Source: JAKALQ01 sp963978265 (lineage in GTDB: Bacteria > Actinomycetota > Actinomycetes > S36-B12 > UBA5976). Taken from it: a stretch of 25,296 bases of DNA. Position 1 is the first letter of the stretch, and every line of letters begins with the position of its first letter. Location: contig CAXBQV010000011.1 in the NCBI GenBank assembly GCA_963978265.1, forward strand, positions 1-25,296. The letters are read 5' to 3'. The position numbers and the translations under genes are program-made. Below the pieces are notes generated by a model that ran no database searches, was not told the DNA's origin, and worked only from the letters and a program-made list of their open reading frames with translations. Positions 15,542-24,170 of the stretch are shown here, in pieces.

Positions 15542-16109
15542 CGTCATCGCGTGCGGTGCCATCGCCCGCCACGTCGATGACATCGCAAAGCGACGCAACT
15601 GGGATATCACCATCCATCCACTGCCGCCGCTGCTCCACAACACCCCGAAGGACATCGCACCGGAGGTCGAGCGGCTCATTCGCGAACTCATGCCCGCACG
15701 GATGGCGGTGGCCTACGCCGATTGCGGCACTTACGGTGCACTCGATGCGGTCATCGCGAAGTACGGCATCGGACGTTTGCGCGGCGCGCATTGCTACGAC
15801 GTCTTCGCCGGCGCCAACGTGGTGCAACACCTGCTCGACGAACAGCCGGGCACCTATTTCTTCACCGACTACCTCGTGAAGGGTTTCCATCGCAGTGTGG
15901 TCGTCGAACTCGGACTCGACACGCATCCAGAACTCCGCGAGGACTACTTCCGCCACTACACACGCGTTGTCTGGCTCGCGCAGCAGCCGACCGCCGAGCT
16001 CCAGAACGCCGCCGAAGCCGCCGCGGCGGTCATGGGTCTCCCCCTCGAGACGCGCATCGTCGGCGATGTCGGCCTCGAAGCGCAGATGGAAATCCTGCTC
16101 CGCGCCTAA
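15504..16109 (+). CDS. DUF1638-family protein of unknown function
   Basis: A 201-residue protein that looks like the DUF1638 family, which I recall as often found near corrinoid methyltransferase genes. Nothing enzymatic is established for it. The domain starts at PLNVIACGAIARH. Conserved-looking metal-ligand-type residues are Cys17, His45 (PLLHNTP), Cys74 (YADCGTYG) and the pair His96-Cys97 (RGAHCYDVFAG). There are no membrane segments or signal peptide. ATG at 15504 overlaps the end of ramA by 38 bp; GTG at 15495 is an alternative, and neither has a clear ribosome-binding site, so coupling to ramA is likely. As the last gene of the operon it may help corrinoid loading, activation or methyl transfer; that is inference. 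Confidence 0.75.
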   Translation: MTSSSSDSRSPLNVIACGAIARHVDDIAKRRNWDITIHPLPPLLHNTPKDIAPEVERLIRELMPARMAVAYADCGTYGALDAVIAKYGIGRLRGAHCYDVFAGANVVQHLLDEQPGTYFFTDYLVKGFHRSVVVELGLDTHPELREDYFRHYTRVVWLAQQPTAELQNAAEAAAAVMGLPLETRIVGDVGLEAQMEILLRA

Positions 16110-16131
16110 CGGCAGCGCCGATTCCCCACGC

Positions 16132-19100
16132 CTAGTGCACTGCCGGGTGCGGACCGCTTCCCACGTTGCCGTACCGATGATTCGTGATGCTCACACTTTG
16201 TTCGTGCAGCCAACGCGGCACTTCCACTGCACCATTCGCAGCGAGCGGGCGACGATCAACGGAGCAGCCGCGTTCGAGCAGCGCAACCGTCTTGACCGGC
16301 TCTCCGCTGAGAATCCGCACTCGTTCGGTGTTCACGCGCGCCTCGAACTGCTGCATCGACTCCACGATCACGCGGAGTGACGAGTAAACGCGCTCCTCGC
16401 AACTGAGGAAGACCGGCGTGTGTGTGAGGCGCTGCAGCGCGGTCAGGTACTGCAACGTCTCCTCGCCCACGCCAACCGGAAGCCGAACCTCGATGCCCTT
16501 CGGCAAATGGCGGTAGCGATGGATATTGCGTTCGACGCGCAGCCCGCTGTGATCGACGCGGAGTGAACCGACGGCGTACATCCACTCCTCCGCCTGATGG
16601 ATGGAGCGGTCGACATCCTCGAACGGCAGCCAATCGCGAAGCACCTGCACGTAATGGGGTCCGCCGGCCTTCGCGGTCGGGCCGACAGCGCTGCGCTTCC
16701 AGCCACCGAACGGCTGCCGATTCACGACGGCGCCGGTGGTGCCGCGGTTGACGTAGATGTTGCCCGCCTCGATCTGGTCGATCCAGTGCTCCAGCTCCTC
16801 GACATCGAGGGCATGGATGCCCGCAGTCAGTCCGTACTGCACGGCGTTCTGCCACTTGATGCCGGTTTGCAGATCCGGTGCACGCATGACGCCGAGGACC
16901 GGCCCGAACCACTCGTTCATGTGCGTCCACGAATTCGGCTGCACGTTCAACTTCACGCCCGGTGACCATTGGTGTCCGGATGCGTCGAGTTGCTTCGGCT
17001 CCACGAGCCACGACTCCCACGGTTCGAGCGTGCTCAACGCCTTCTTGAGCGCGCCCTCCGGAGGACGGATCACGGGTCCGACAACGGTGGCGTAATCCCA
17101 CCCGGGACCGACCTTCAAGGTGGTGACCGCATCCTTCAACTGCCGCATGAACTGCGGATTGTCGTAGACGGACGCTTCGACGATCGCGAGGCTTGCAGCA
17201 CTGCACTTCTGGCCCGCATGGCCGAAGGCGGACTGCACGAGATCCTTCACCGCGGCATCAATGTCCGCGCTGCCTGCCACGAGCAGCGCATTCTTACCGC
17301 TGGTCTCCGCGAGCAGTCGGATGTCCGGCTTCCACGTCGTGAACAGTTCGGCGGTGGCGAAACCACCGGTGAGGATGACGGCATTCACGCCCGCATGCGT
17401 GATGAGGTGTTTGCCGTTCTCGTCGTCGCGCGTCGGCACGAATTGCAAGACGTCCTTGGGCACACCGGCCGCCCAGAGTTGCTGCACGAGCATCCACGCG
17501 GTCGCGACGGTCTCCGGCGCCGGCTTCAGGATGACGGCGTTGCCGGCCGCGAGCGCCGCACATACACCACCGGCCGGGATTGCATACGGGAAGTTCCACG
17601 GCGGCACCACCGCGACGACGCCGACCGGTGTCGAGTCGGCGCCCGAGATGTGCTTGCGCGCCATCAGTCCGTAGTAGCGCGCGAAGTCGATCGCCTCGGA
17701 GACTTCCGGATCGGCTTCGGCTGTGGTCTTACCGCTGTCGAGCATCATGACGGCGATCGTGTTGAGCCGGTCGTCGTGCATGCGTTTCGCCGCTTCGAAG
17801 AGGATGCGACGACGCGCTGCCGAGCCGCGCGAATCCCATGCGGGAACCGCGGCCTGTGCGACGGCGACCGCACGGTCGATGTCCTCGCGACGCGCAACCG
17901 AGTACGTGTACCAAACACGACCGTTGTCGCCCGGGTCCGTGCCATCGACATGATCGGCCGTGACGAGTTCCTCACCCTCGACGACGATCGGCAATGGCAG
18001 CATCCAACCGGCGCGGTGCGTGTCGAGCGCGATGCGCAGTCCTGCGCGGAACGTGGGGTGTGTGAGGTCGCCGTCAGGCTCGTTCTCGAAGACACCTTGG
18101 TCGGCGAGCAGTGCTGCATCGAACCGATGCAATCCGTGACGTCGCGATGACGTCGAGATCGCATGGCGGGCCGCGACCGCGCGGCGGAACCGATCCGCCT
18201 GTTCCTCGAACGCCTCACTCTTCGGCGTCATCGAGAACGACGCGCGCAGATAGTTCTCCGGCGACGTGTTCTCATCGAGTCGGCGCACGAGATAGGCAAC
18301 CGCGGATGCGAAGTCGTCGTGTCGGGTGACCGGCGTGTAGAGCAAGATGCCGCCGATCTCGCGAGCGAGTACGAGTGCTTCCGCATTCGCCATGCCTTCG
18401 AGCATCTCGATGTCGAGTTGCTCGCGGACTCCACGCATGTTCGCGATTTCGAGTGCCCAGCCGATGTCGAAGAGATTGTGGCTTGCGACACCGATGCGCA
18501 CGGCGTCGGCGTGCTCGGGTCGGAGGGCGGCATCGACAATGCGCTTGTAACTCGCATCCACATCGGCCTTGCTGCCGTAGGGAGCCGCAACCCAGCCGTG
18601 GAGTTCGGCCTCGGTGGTCTCCATCGCGAGGTTCGCGCCCTTCACGAGACGCACCTTGATCTGGCTCCCGAATTGCTGCCGACGCCACGAGGACCACTGC
18701 ACGAGGTCCTCGAACACGGCATGCGATTCGGGCAGGTACGCCTGCAACACGATTCCCGCGTAGAGACTGCCGAATTCCGGTTCCGACAACACCCGCTTGA
18801 AGACATCGACCGTCATCGCGAGGTCGCGGTACTCCTCCATGTCGAGATTGATGAACGTGTCCGCCGCCATTGCCGCTCGGTACAGCTGGCGCAGGCGTTC
18901 GGCGATCGCGTTCACCGATCCGTCATGATCGATGGTGTTCATCTGGCTGACGACTGCGGAGATCTTCACGGACGCATACGTCACGTCCGGTCGCTGCACC
19001 ATCTCGATGACCGACTTCAATCGGTGCGAAGCCTCACCGTCGCCGAGCACCGCTTCGCCGAGGACGTTCACATTGAGTCGTGCCTTGTCACGCACACGCT

Positions 19101-19512
19101 TGCGCAGATGCCTCGTGAGCGGACGTGGCTCGGCGGGAAGGATGATGCCCGTCGACGCTGCACGCACCTGCCATTCGACGACCCGCATCGTGAGCTTCGG
19201 CATGAACGGCGACAGGTAGCTGATGAACCGCAGGCCCACTGCGTCGCGCAGTCCGAGCCCCTTCGGCGATGCATGCTGCGCGGCACGGCGCAAGGCCTTG
19301 CTGGCGCGGACCGCGTCCGAGATGCGCATCACTTCGTCGGTCAAGGACATGGTCACGCCAACGGCTGCAGGGTCCTGCAGCAGTCGGGCGAAGCGGCGCT
19401 GATTCGCGGATCCACGACGATCACGCACTTTGTCGGCTTCGGTGAGGATGGTCCGCGCACGTGCGACGGCGGCTTCAGTGAGTTGGTCGACGTCGTTTCG
19501 GGTCTCGATCAT
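16132..19512 (-). CDS. putA: Bifunctional proline dehydrogenase / 1-pyrroline-5-carboxylate dehydrogenase
   Basis: A 1126-residue PutA that converts proline to glutamate in two steps. The proline dehydrogenase half (about 1-430) has YASVKISAV, INLDMEEYRDLA, VRLVKGANLAME, IGVASHNLFDIGWA and YLVRRLDENTSPENYLRASF. The P5C dehydrogenase half (from about 500) has PPWNFPYAIPAGG, LLAETSGKNALLV, GHAGQKCSAASLAIV with the catalytic cysteine, EWFGPVLGVMRA and PFGGWKRSAVGPTAKAGGPHY. There is no N-terminal ribbon-helix-helix domain, so it is not self-regulating; the divergent PAS-AraC gene is the likely regulator. ATG 19512 is preferred because CAGACT sits at -12 to -7; GTG 19518 is an alternative start. 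It ends 22 bp from the convergent DUF1638 gene. Confidence 0.93.
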   Translation of the reverse strand: MIETRNDVDQLTEAAVARARTILTEADKVRDRRGSANQRRFARLLQDPAAVGVTMSLTDEVMRISDAVRASKALRRAAQHASPKGLGLRDAVGLRFISYLSPFMPKLTMRVVEWQVRAASTGIILPAEPRPLTRHLRKRVRDKARLNVNVLGEAVLGDGEASHRLKSVIEMVQRPDVTYASVKISAVVSQMNTIDHDGSVNAIAERLRQLYRAAMAADTFINLDMEEYRDLAMTVDVFKRVLSEPEFGSLYAGIVLQAYLPESHAVFEDLVQWSSWRRQQFGSQIKVRLVKGANLAMETTEAELHGWVAAPYGSKADVDASYKRIVDAALRPEHADAVRIGVASHNLFDIGWALEIANMRGVREQLDIEMLEGMANAEALVLAREIGGILLYTPVTRHDDFASAVAYLVRRLDENTSPENYLRASFSMTPKSEAFEEQADRFRRAVAARHAISTSSRRHGLHRFDAALLADQGVFENEPDGDLTHPTFRAGLRIALDTHRAGWMLPLPIVVEGEELVTADHVDGTDPGDNGRVWYTYSVARREDIDRAVAVAQAAVPAWDSRGSAARRRILFEAAKRMHDDRLNTIAVMMLDSGKTTAEADPEVSEAIDFARYYGLMARKHISGADSTPVGVVAVVPPWNFPYAIPAGGVCAALAAGNAVILKPAPETVATAWMLVQQLWAAGVPKDVLQFVPTRDDENGKHLITHAGVNAVILTGGFATAELFTTWKPDIRLLAETSGKNALLVAGSADIDAAVKDLVQSAFGHAGQKCSAASLAIVEASVYDNPQFMRQLKDAVTTLKVGPGWDYATVVGPVIRPPEGALKKALSTLEPWESWLVEPKQLDASGHQWSPGVKLNVQPNSWTHMNEWFGPVLGVMRAPDLQTGIKWQNAVQYGLTAGIHALDVEELEHWIDQIEAGNIYVNRGTTGAVVNRQPFGGWKRSAVGPTAKAGGPHYVQVLRDWLPFEDVDRSIHQAEEWMYAVGSLRVDHSGLRVERNIHRYRHLPKGIEVRLPVGVGEETLQYLTALQRLTHTPVFLSCEERVYSSLRVIVESMQQFEARVNTERVRILSGEPVKTVALLERGCSVDRRPLAANGAVEVPRWLHEQSVSITNHRYGNVGSGPHPAVH

Positions 19513-19579
19513 CGCCACAGTCTGCTGTCCCCCGGGTGCCCCGTATTGGAGGAAACCGACGCGAAGCGCGGCAATTTCC

Positions 19580-19585
19580 TACACT
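19580..19585 (+). promoter_or_regulatory. -10 hexamer TACACT of the PAS-AraC gene (leaderless)
   Basis: TACACT lies exactly at -12 to -7 of the ATG at 19592, and the six bases between are C-rich with no ribosome-binding site. This is the usual arrangement for a leaderless actinobacterial transcript. Confidence 0.5.
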
Positions 19586-19591
19586 CCCCCC

Positions 19592-20296
19592 ATGTCCCTG
19601 TCCGCCTACCTGACGATAGCCGAGCTGCTTGATTCCGCGCCGACCACCCTGTACTGCGTGAAGGACATCGATGGTCGGTATCTGGCCGTGAACAACGCCT
19701 TCGTCGAACGGACGACTGCCTCGTCCCGTCGCGACGTCGTCGGCAAACTCGCCACCGACCTGTTCCCGGCGGAACTCGCGGAGCGCTACCTCGCGCAGGA
19801 CCGCGAAATCATCGAACTGCGCCAACCGCTGCGCGACGAGGTGGAGCAGATCACCGAAGCGTCGGGCGCCGTCGCCTGGTACCTCACGACGAAACAGCCG
19901 ATCTTCGACGACGACCAGCTGGTGGCGATCGCCGTGGTCTCGATTGCGCTCGGCACACCGGCCGCTCTCGGCGCCGAGCATCCGCTGCGGCCGGTGGTTG
20001 CCCATATCCGCGAGCACCTTGCCGATCCGATGACCGTCGAGGAGCTTGCCGACGTCGCACAACTCCCCCTGCGGCAATTCGAGCGGCTGTTCCGTCGCAC
20101 ATTCGGACTTCCTGCAAAGCAGTACATGACGCAGGTCCGCGTCACCGCTGCAGGGGAGCTGCTGCGCTCCACCCCGTTGCCGTTGGCCGAGATCGCCACC
20201 CGCTGCGGCTGGTACGACCAAAGCGCCTTCTCCAAGCAATTCACGAAGGTTGTGGGCCTCACACCGGGCGAATACCGGCGCCGCTCCGACCGTTAG
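19592..20296 (+). CDS. AraC-family regulator with N-terminal PAS domain
   Basis: A 234-residue regulator. Residues about 5-115 form a PAS-like sensor (LDSAPTTLYCVKDIDGRYLAVNNAFVERT...). Residues about 130-232 form an AraC/XylS double helix-turn-helix with MTVEELADVAQLPLRQFERLFRRTFG and the family hallmark IATRCGWYDQSAFSKQFTKVVGLTPGEYRR. The start is set at ATG 19592, which has a -10 at the leaderless position. It is divergent from putA with 79 bp between start codons, so regulation of putA in response to proline or a metabolite is the simplest guess. Its TAG stop is also the first three bases of the TAGGCT before kgd. Confidence 0.88.
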   Translation: MSLSAYLTIAELLDSAPTTLYCVKDIDGRYLAVNNAFVERTTASSRRDVVGKLATDLFPAELAERYLAQDREIIELRQPLRDEVEQITEASGAVAWYLTTKQPIFDDDQLVAIAVVSIALGTPAALGAEHPLRPVVAHIREHLADPMTVEELADVAQLPLRQFERLFRRTFGLPAKQYMTQVRVTAAGELLRSTPLPLAEIATRCGWYDQSAFSKQFTKVVGLTPGEYRRRSDR

Positions 20297-20299
20297 GCT
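20294..20299 (+). promoter_or_regulatory. -10 hexamer TAGGCT before kgd
   Basis: TAGGCT overlaps the stop codon of the regulator gene. It would start transcription near 20306, leaving a leader of about 20 nt that holds AAGGGT before the kgd GTG. The surrounding GTTAGGCTTTCGC is nearly identical to the argS promoter GTTAGGCTTCGC. Confidence 0.45.
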
Positions 20300-20325
20300 T
20301 TCGCCGAGCGAACGAAGGGTCAGCC

Positions 20326-23300
20326 GTGTCCAGCGAGAAGTCATTCGGTCCGAATGAATGGCTTGTAGACGAGTTCTACGAGCAGTACCTCAAAGACAAG
20401 AACTCCGTCGACCCGGCGTGGTGGGACTTCTTCGCCACGTATCAGCCCAAGAGCGGACCCACTGCCGCGACGAATGCCGCAACAGCAGCGCACACCCCCA
20501 TGTTCACCGCACAACAGCCGGGTGGTGCGGCCACGCCACCGCCGCCGGTGCGGATCGAGGCAGCGCCGCTGCGCGACATGGCGCCGGCAGTGGAACTCGT
20601 GCCGGCCAGCCAGCTCGAACCGGAAGCACTGAAGGGTCCGGCCGCCCGCGTCGTCACGAACATGGAAGCCTCGCTCCAGGTTCCAACGGCGACGAGTGTG
20701 CGTGCAGTCCCCGCCAAACTGCTCATCGACAACCGGGTCGTCATCAACAACCATCTCGCCCGCGGTCGTGGTGGCAAAGTGTCGTTCACGCACCTCATCG
20801 CGTATGCGATCGTGCGCGCACTGCGCGACATGCCGGAGATGAACTCGACGTTCACCACGCTCGAAGGCAAGCCGGCGGTGCAGCGCAACGCGTCGATCAA
20901 CCTCGGTATCGCCATCGATCTCACGAAGTCCGACGGCAGCCGCCAATTGGTGGTGCCGGCCATCAAGCATGCCGAGCAGATGGACTTCGCACAGTTCTGG
21001 ATCACCTACGAGGACGTCGTCCGACGTGCACGCAGCGGCAAGCTCGCCGTCGACGACTTCAGCGGTGTCACGGTGTCGCTCACGAACCCCGGCGGCATCG
21101 GCACCGTGCATTCGGTCCCGCGCCTCATGCAGGGCCAGGCGGCGATCATCGGCGTCGGCGCACTCGAATACCCGGCGGAATTCCAGGGCACCTCCGAGGC
21201 GACGCTCGTCGAGCGCGCGATCGGCAAGGTCGTCACGCTGACGTCCACTTACGACCACCGGGTCATCCAAGGTGCGCAGTCCGGCGAGTTCCTGCGGCTC
21301 GTGCACCAGTACCTGCTCGGTGACAACGACTTCTACGCCGACATCTTCACGGCACTGCGCATCCCGTACGCCCCGATCAAGTGGGCGGCGGATATCGCCA
21401 CCGTGCACGACAGCGACGTCAACAAGACCGCTCGTGTTCACGAACTCATCCGCGCGTTCCGCGACCGTGGCCACCTGATGGCGGACATCGATCCGCTCGA
21501 GTACCGGCAACGCACGCACCACGATCTCGAAATCGAATCGCACGGCCTCACACTGTGGGACCTCGACCGCGAATTCGCCGTCGGTGGATTCGCCGGCCGC
21601 ACGTTCGCACGTCTGCGCGACGTCCTCGGCGTCCTGCGCGATGCGTACTGCCGCACGGTTGCCGTCGAATACACGCACCTGCAGAACGGCAAGCAGCGCG
21701 AATGGATCCAGGCACAGGTCGAGCGCAAGCACGAGAAGCCGGACCGTGCCGAGCAGTTGCGGATCCTGCACAAGCTGAACCAGGCGGAGGCGTTCGAAAC
21801 CTTCCTCCACACGAAGTTCGTCGGACAGAAGCGGTTCTCGCTCGAAGGCGGCGAATCGGTGATCCCGCTGCTCGATGCCATCCTCGACAGTGCCGCGAAG
21901 TCCCGGCTCGACGAAGTCTGCATCGGCATGCCGCACCGCGGCCGCCTCAACGTGCTCGCGAACATCGCAGGCAAGTCGTACAGCCAGATCTTCCGCGAAT
22001 TCGAAGGTCGCTACGGCGAGGAAGCCGTCCAGGGTTCCGGTGACGTGAAGTACCACCTTGGAACGTCCGGCGTCTTCACCGGTCACAACGGCGAACAGAC
22101 GAAGGTGTACCTCGCCGCGAACCCGTCGCATCTCGAGACCGTCGATCCGGTGCTCGAGGGCATCGTGCGCGCGAAGCAGGAGCTGTCGCCGAACAAGGAC
22201 GCCTACGCAACGCTGCCGATCCTGCTCCACGGCGATGCAGCGTTCGCGGGTCAGGGCGTCGTGTTCGAGACGATGCAGATGTCGCAACTGCAGGGCTACC
22301 GCGTCGGCGGCACCATCCACGTCGTCATCAACAACCAGGTCGGGTTCACGACGTCGCCGCGCTACAGCCGCACGTCCACCTACTGCACGGACGTGGCCAA
22401 GGTGATCCAGGCGCCGGTGTTCCGCGTCAACGGCGACGATCCGGAAGCAGTGGTCCGTGTGGCACGTCTGGCTTTCGCGTTCCGCGAGGAGTTCCACAAG
22501 GACGTCGTCATCGACATGGTCTGCTACCGCCGTCGTGGACACAACGAGGCCGATGATCCGTCACTGACGCAGCCCACGATGTACGACCTCATCGATCAGA
22601 AGCGTTCGGTCCGCATGCTCTACACCGAGCAGCTCATCGGCCGCGGCGACATCTCGATGCAGGAGGCCGAGGACGCACTGCGGCACTTCCAGGGCGAGAT
22701 GGAAACGATCCTGCAGGCCACGCGCGCCGAGGAGCACGAGGACGACCACCTCTCGAAGATCACCTCGAAGATCATGCTCGAGGGCGAAGTGAAACTGCAT
22801 CCGCAGGCACCGGCGATCGATGTACCGACCGGCATCTCCCTGGATGTGGTGCACCGAGTCGTCGATTCACAACTCGTGATGCCCGAGGGATTCACCGTGC
22901 ACCCGCGACTGCAGCCGCAGCTGCTGCGCCGCAAGGAAATGGTCGAGCGCGACGAGATCGACTGGGGCATGGGTGAAGCGCTTGCCTTCGGCTCATTGCT
23001 CACTGAAGGCCGCACGATCCGACTCTCGGGTCAGGATGCGCGACGCGGCACGTTCGGACATCGCCACGGCGTCATCGTCGACAAGGAAACCGGCTGGCAG
23101 TACAAGCCGTTGAAGCGTTGCTACGAAGGCACTGCGAAATTGGCGATCTACGACTCGCTGCTCTCCGAGTATGCGGCCATGGGCTTCGAGTACGGATACG
23201 CAGTCGCACGTCCCGACGCGCTCGTGATGTGGGAAGGCCAGTTCGGCGACTTCGCCAACGGCGCGCAGACGGTCATCGACGAGTACATCGCATCCGGTGA

Positions 23301-23970
23301 GCAGAAGTGGGGCCAGCGGTCATCGGTGGTTCTGCTGCTCCCCCACGGCTACGAAGGCCAGGGGCCGGATCACTCATCGGCACGTGTCGAGCGCTACCTG
23401 CAGTTGTGCGCACAGGACAACATGACCGTCGCGATGCCGTCGACGCCGGCGTCGTACTTCCATCTCCTGCGTTGGCAGGTCCACGGACCGCGTACGCGCC
23501 CGCTCGTCGTGTTCACACCGAAGTCGTTGCTACGTGCGAAGGCGGCAACGTCGAAGGTCTCGGATTTCACCGGTGGATCGTTCCGTGCCGTCATCGGCGA
23601 CGACCGCGTGAACCCGAACGACGTGAAGAAGGTGCTGCTCTGCGCCGGCAAGGTGTACTACGAACTCGCCGCCGAACGCGAGAAGCGCGGCGCGTGGGAC
23701 ACCGCCATCATCCGCCTCGAACGCTTCTACCCGGTGGCACAGACACTGCTGCCCGAAGCACTCGCGCCGTTCCCGAATGCAGAATTGCGATGGGTGCAGG
23801 AAGAACCGGCGAACCAAGGCGCTTGGTCGTTCCTGCAGGACGTCTATTCGGAGATCATCGACAAGAAGTGGTTCCGGGTGTCGCGACCGACGTCATCATC
23901 ACCGGCCGTCGGATCGCACCACCGCCACGAGGTCGAGCAGGCAGCGCTCATCGAGGCAGCGTTCGCGTAG
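20326..23970 (+). CDS. kgd: Multifunctional 2-oxoglutarate decarboxylase/dehydrogenase (Kgd/OdhA type)
   Basis: A 1214-residue fused enzyme of the TCA cycle, typical of Actinobacteria. An N-terminal segment (GPNEWLVDEFYEQYLKD) resembles the E1 docking region. A Pro/Ala linker precedes an E2-like acyltransferase domain (about 110-340) ending in STYDHRVIQGAQSGEFL with the active-site-type His311; there is no lipoyl domain. The thiamine-diphosphate E1 part (about 370 onward) has MPHRGRLNVLANI, HLGTSGVFTGHNG, GDAAFAGQGVVFET and NNQVGFTTSP, and the C-terminal transketolase-like half has RRGTFGHRHGV and HGYEGQGPDHSSARVERYLQL. GTG at 20326 has AAGGGT upstream. It ends 3 bp from the stop of a convergent DUF6104-like gene. 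Succinyl-transfer partners (AceF/Lpd) are not in the window. Confidence 0.96.
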   Translation: MSSEKSFGPNEWLVDEFYEQYLKDKNSVDPAWWDFFATYQPKSGPTAATNAATAAHTPMFTAQQPGGAATPPPPVRIEAAPLRDMAPAVELVPASQLEPEALKGPAARVVTNMEASLQVPTATSVRAVPAKLLIDNRVVINNHLARGRGGKVSFTHLIAYAIVRALRDMPEMNSTFTTLEGKPAVQRNASINLGIAIDLTKSDGSRQLVVPAIKHAEQMDFAQFWITYEDVVRRARSGKLAVDDFSGVTVSLTNPGGIGTVHSVPRLMQGQAAIIGVGALEYPAEFQGTSEATLVERAIGKVVTLTSTYDHRVIQGAQSGEFLRLVHQYLLGDNDFYADIFTALRIPYAPIKWAADIATVHDSDVNKTARVHELIRAFRDRGHLMADIDPLEYRQRTHHDLEIESHGLTLWDLDREFAVGGFAGRTFARLRDVLGVLRDAYCRTVAVEYTHLQNGKQREWIQAQVERKHEKPDRAEQLRILHKLNQAEAFETFLHTKFVGQKRFSLEGGESVIPLLDAILDSAAKSRLDEVCIGMPHRGRLNVLANIAGKSYSQIFREFEGRYGEEAVQGSGDVKYHLGTSGVFTGHNGEQTKVYLAANPSHLETVDPVLEGIVRAKQELSPNKDAYATLPILLHGDAAFAGQGVVFETMQMSQLQGYRVGGTIHVVINNQVGFTTSPRYSRTSTYCTDVAKVIQAPVFRVNGDDPEAVVRVARLAFAFREEFHKDVVIDMVCYRRRGHNEADDPSLTQPTMYDLIDQKRSVRMLYTEQLIGRGDISMQEAEDALRHFQGEMETILQATRAEEHEDDHLSKITSKIMLEGEVKLHPQAPAIDVPTGISLDVVHRVVDSQLVMPEGFTVHPRLQPQLLRRKEMVERDEIDWGMGEALAFGSLLTEGRTIRLSGQDARRGTFGHRHGVIVDKETGWQYKPLKRCYEGTAKLAIYDSLLSEYAAMGFEYGYAVARPDALVMWEGQFGDFANGAQTVIDEYIASGEQKWGQRSSVVLLLPHGYEGQGPDHSSARVERYLQLCAQDNMTVAMPSTPASYFHLLRWQVHGPRTRPLVVFTPKSLLRAKAATSKVSDFTGGSFRAVIGDDRVNPNDVKKVLLCAGKVYYELAAEREKRGAWDTAIIRLERFYPVAQTLLPEALAPFPNAELRWVQEEPANQGAWSFLQDVYSEIIDKKWFRVSRPTSSSPAVGSHHRHEVEQAALIEAAFA

Positions 23971-23973
23971 GCG

Positions 23974-24156
23974 CTACTGCTCGTCGAGGTCGTCGCCCTC
24001 ACGAGCGAGCCATGTGGCCAGTCGTTCGATCGGGATCTCGAACTCGGGATTGATGTCGACGAAATCGCGCAGGCGTTCGGCGACCCATGCCAACGAGACC
24101 TCCTCGTCGCCACGACGGCGTTCGAGTTCCTCGATTCCTCGGTCCGTGAAATACAT
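23974..24156 (-). CDS. DUF6104-like small protein
   Basis: A 60-residue acidic protein beginning MYFTDRGIEELERRRGDEEV and ending EGDDLDEQ. It appears to be the DUF6104 family, which I recall lying beside kgd in actinomycetes; its role is unknown. It has a helical, charged composition, no cysteines and no membrane segment. ATG at 24156 has no ribosome-binding site, and only 14 bp separate it from the start codon of the divergent threonine aldolase. CAAGAT at -12 to -7 is a poor -10. The TAG stop lies 3 bp from the kgd stop, so its message ends inside or antisense to kgd. Confidence 0.75.
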   Translation of the reverse strand: MYFTDRGIEELERRRGDEEVSLAWVAERLRDFVDINPEFEIPIERLATWLAREGDDLDEQ

Positions 24157-24170
24157 GGTTGAATCTTGGC

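Noticed and set aside
16110..16131. CGGC-AGC-GCCG hairpin as a bidirectional terminator between DUF1638 and putA
   Set aside because: The stem is only 4 bp and there is no T-run on either side; support is too weak to list as a feature.
20341..22542. Long open frame on the minus strand opposite kgd (about 730 codons)
   Set aside because: It is a complementary-frame shadow of the strongly conserved kgd, with low-complexity Val/Arg/Asp/Glu composition and no family motif.
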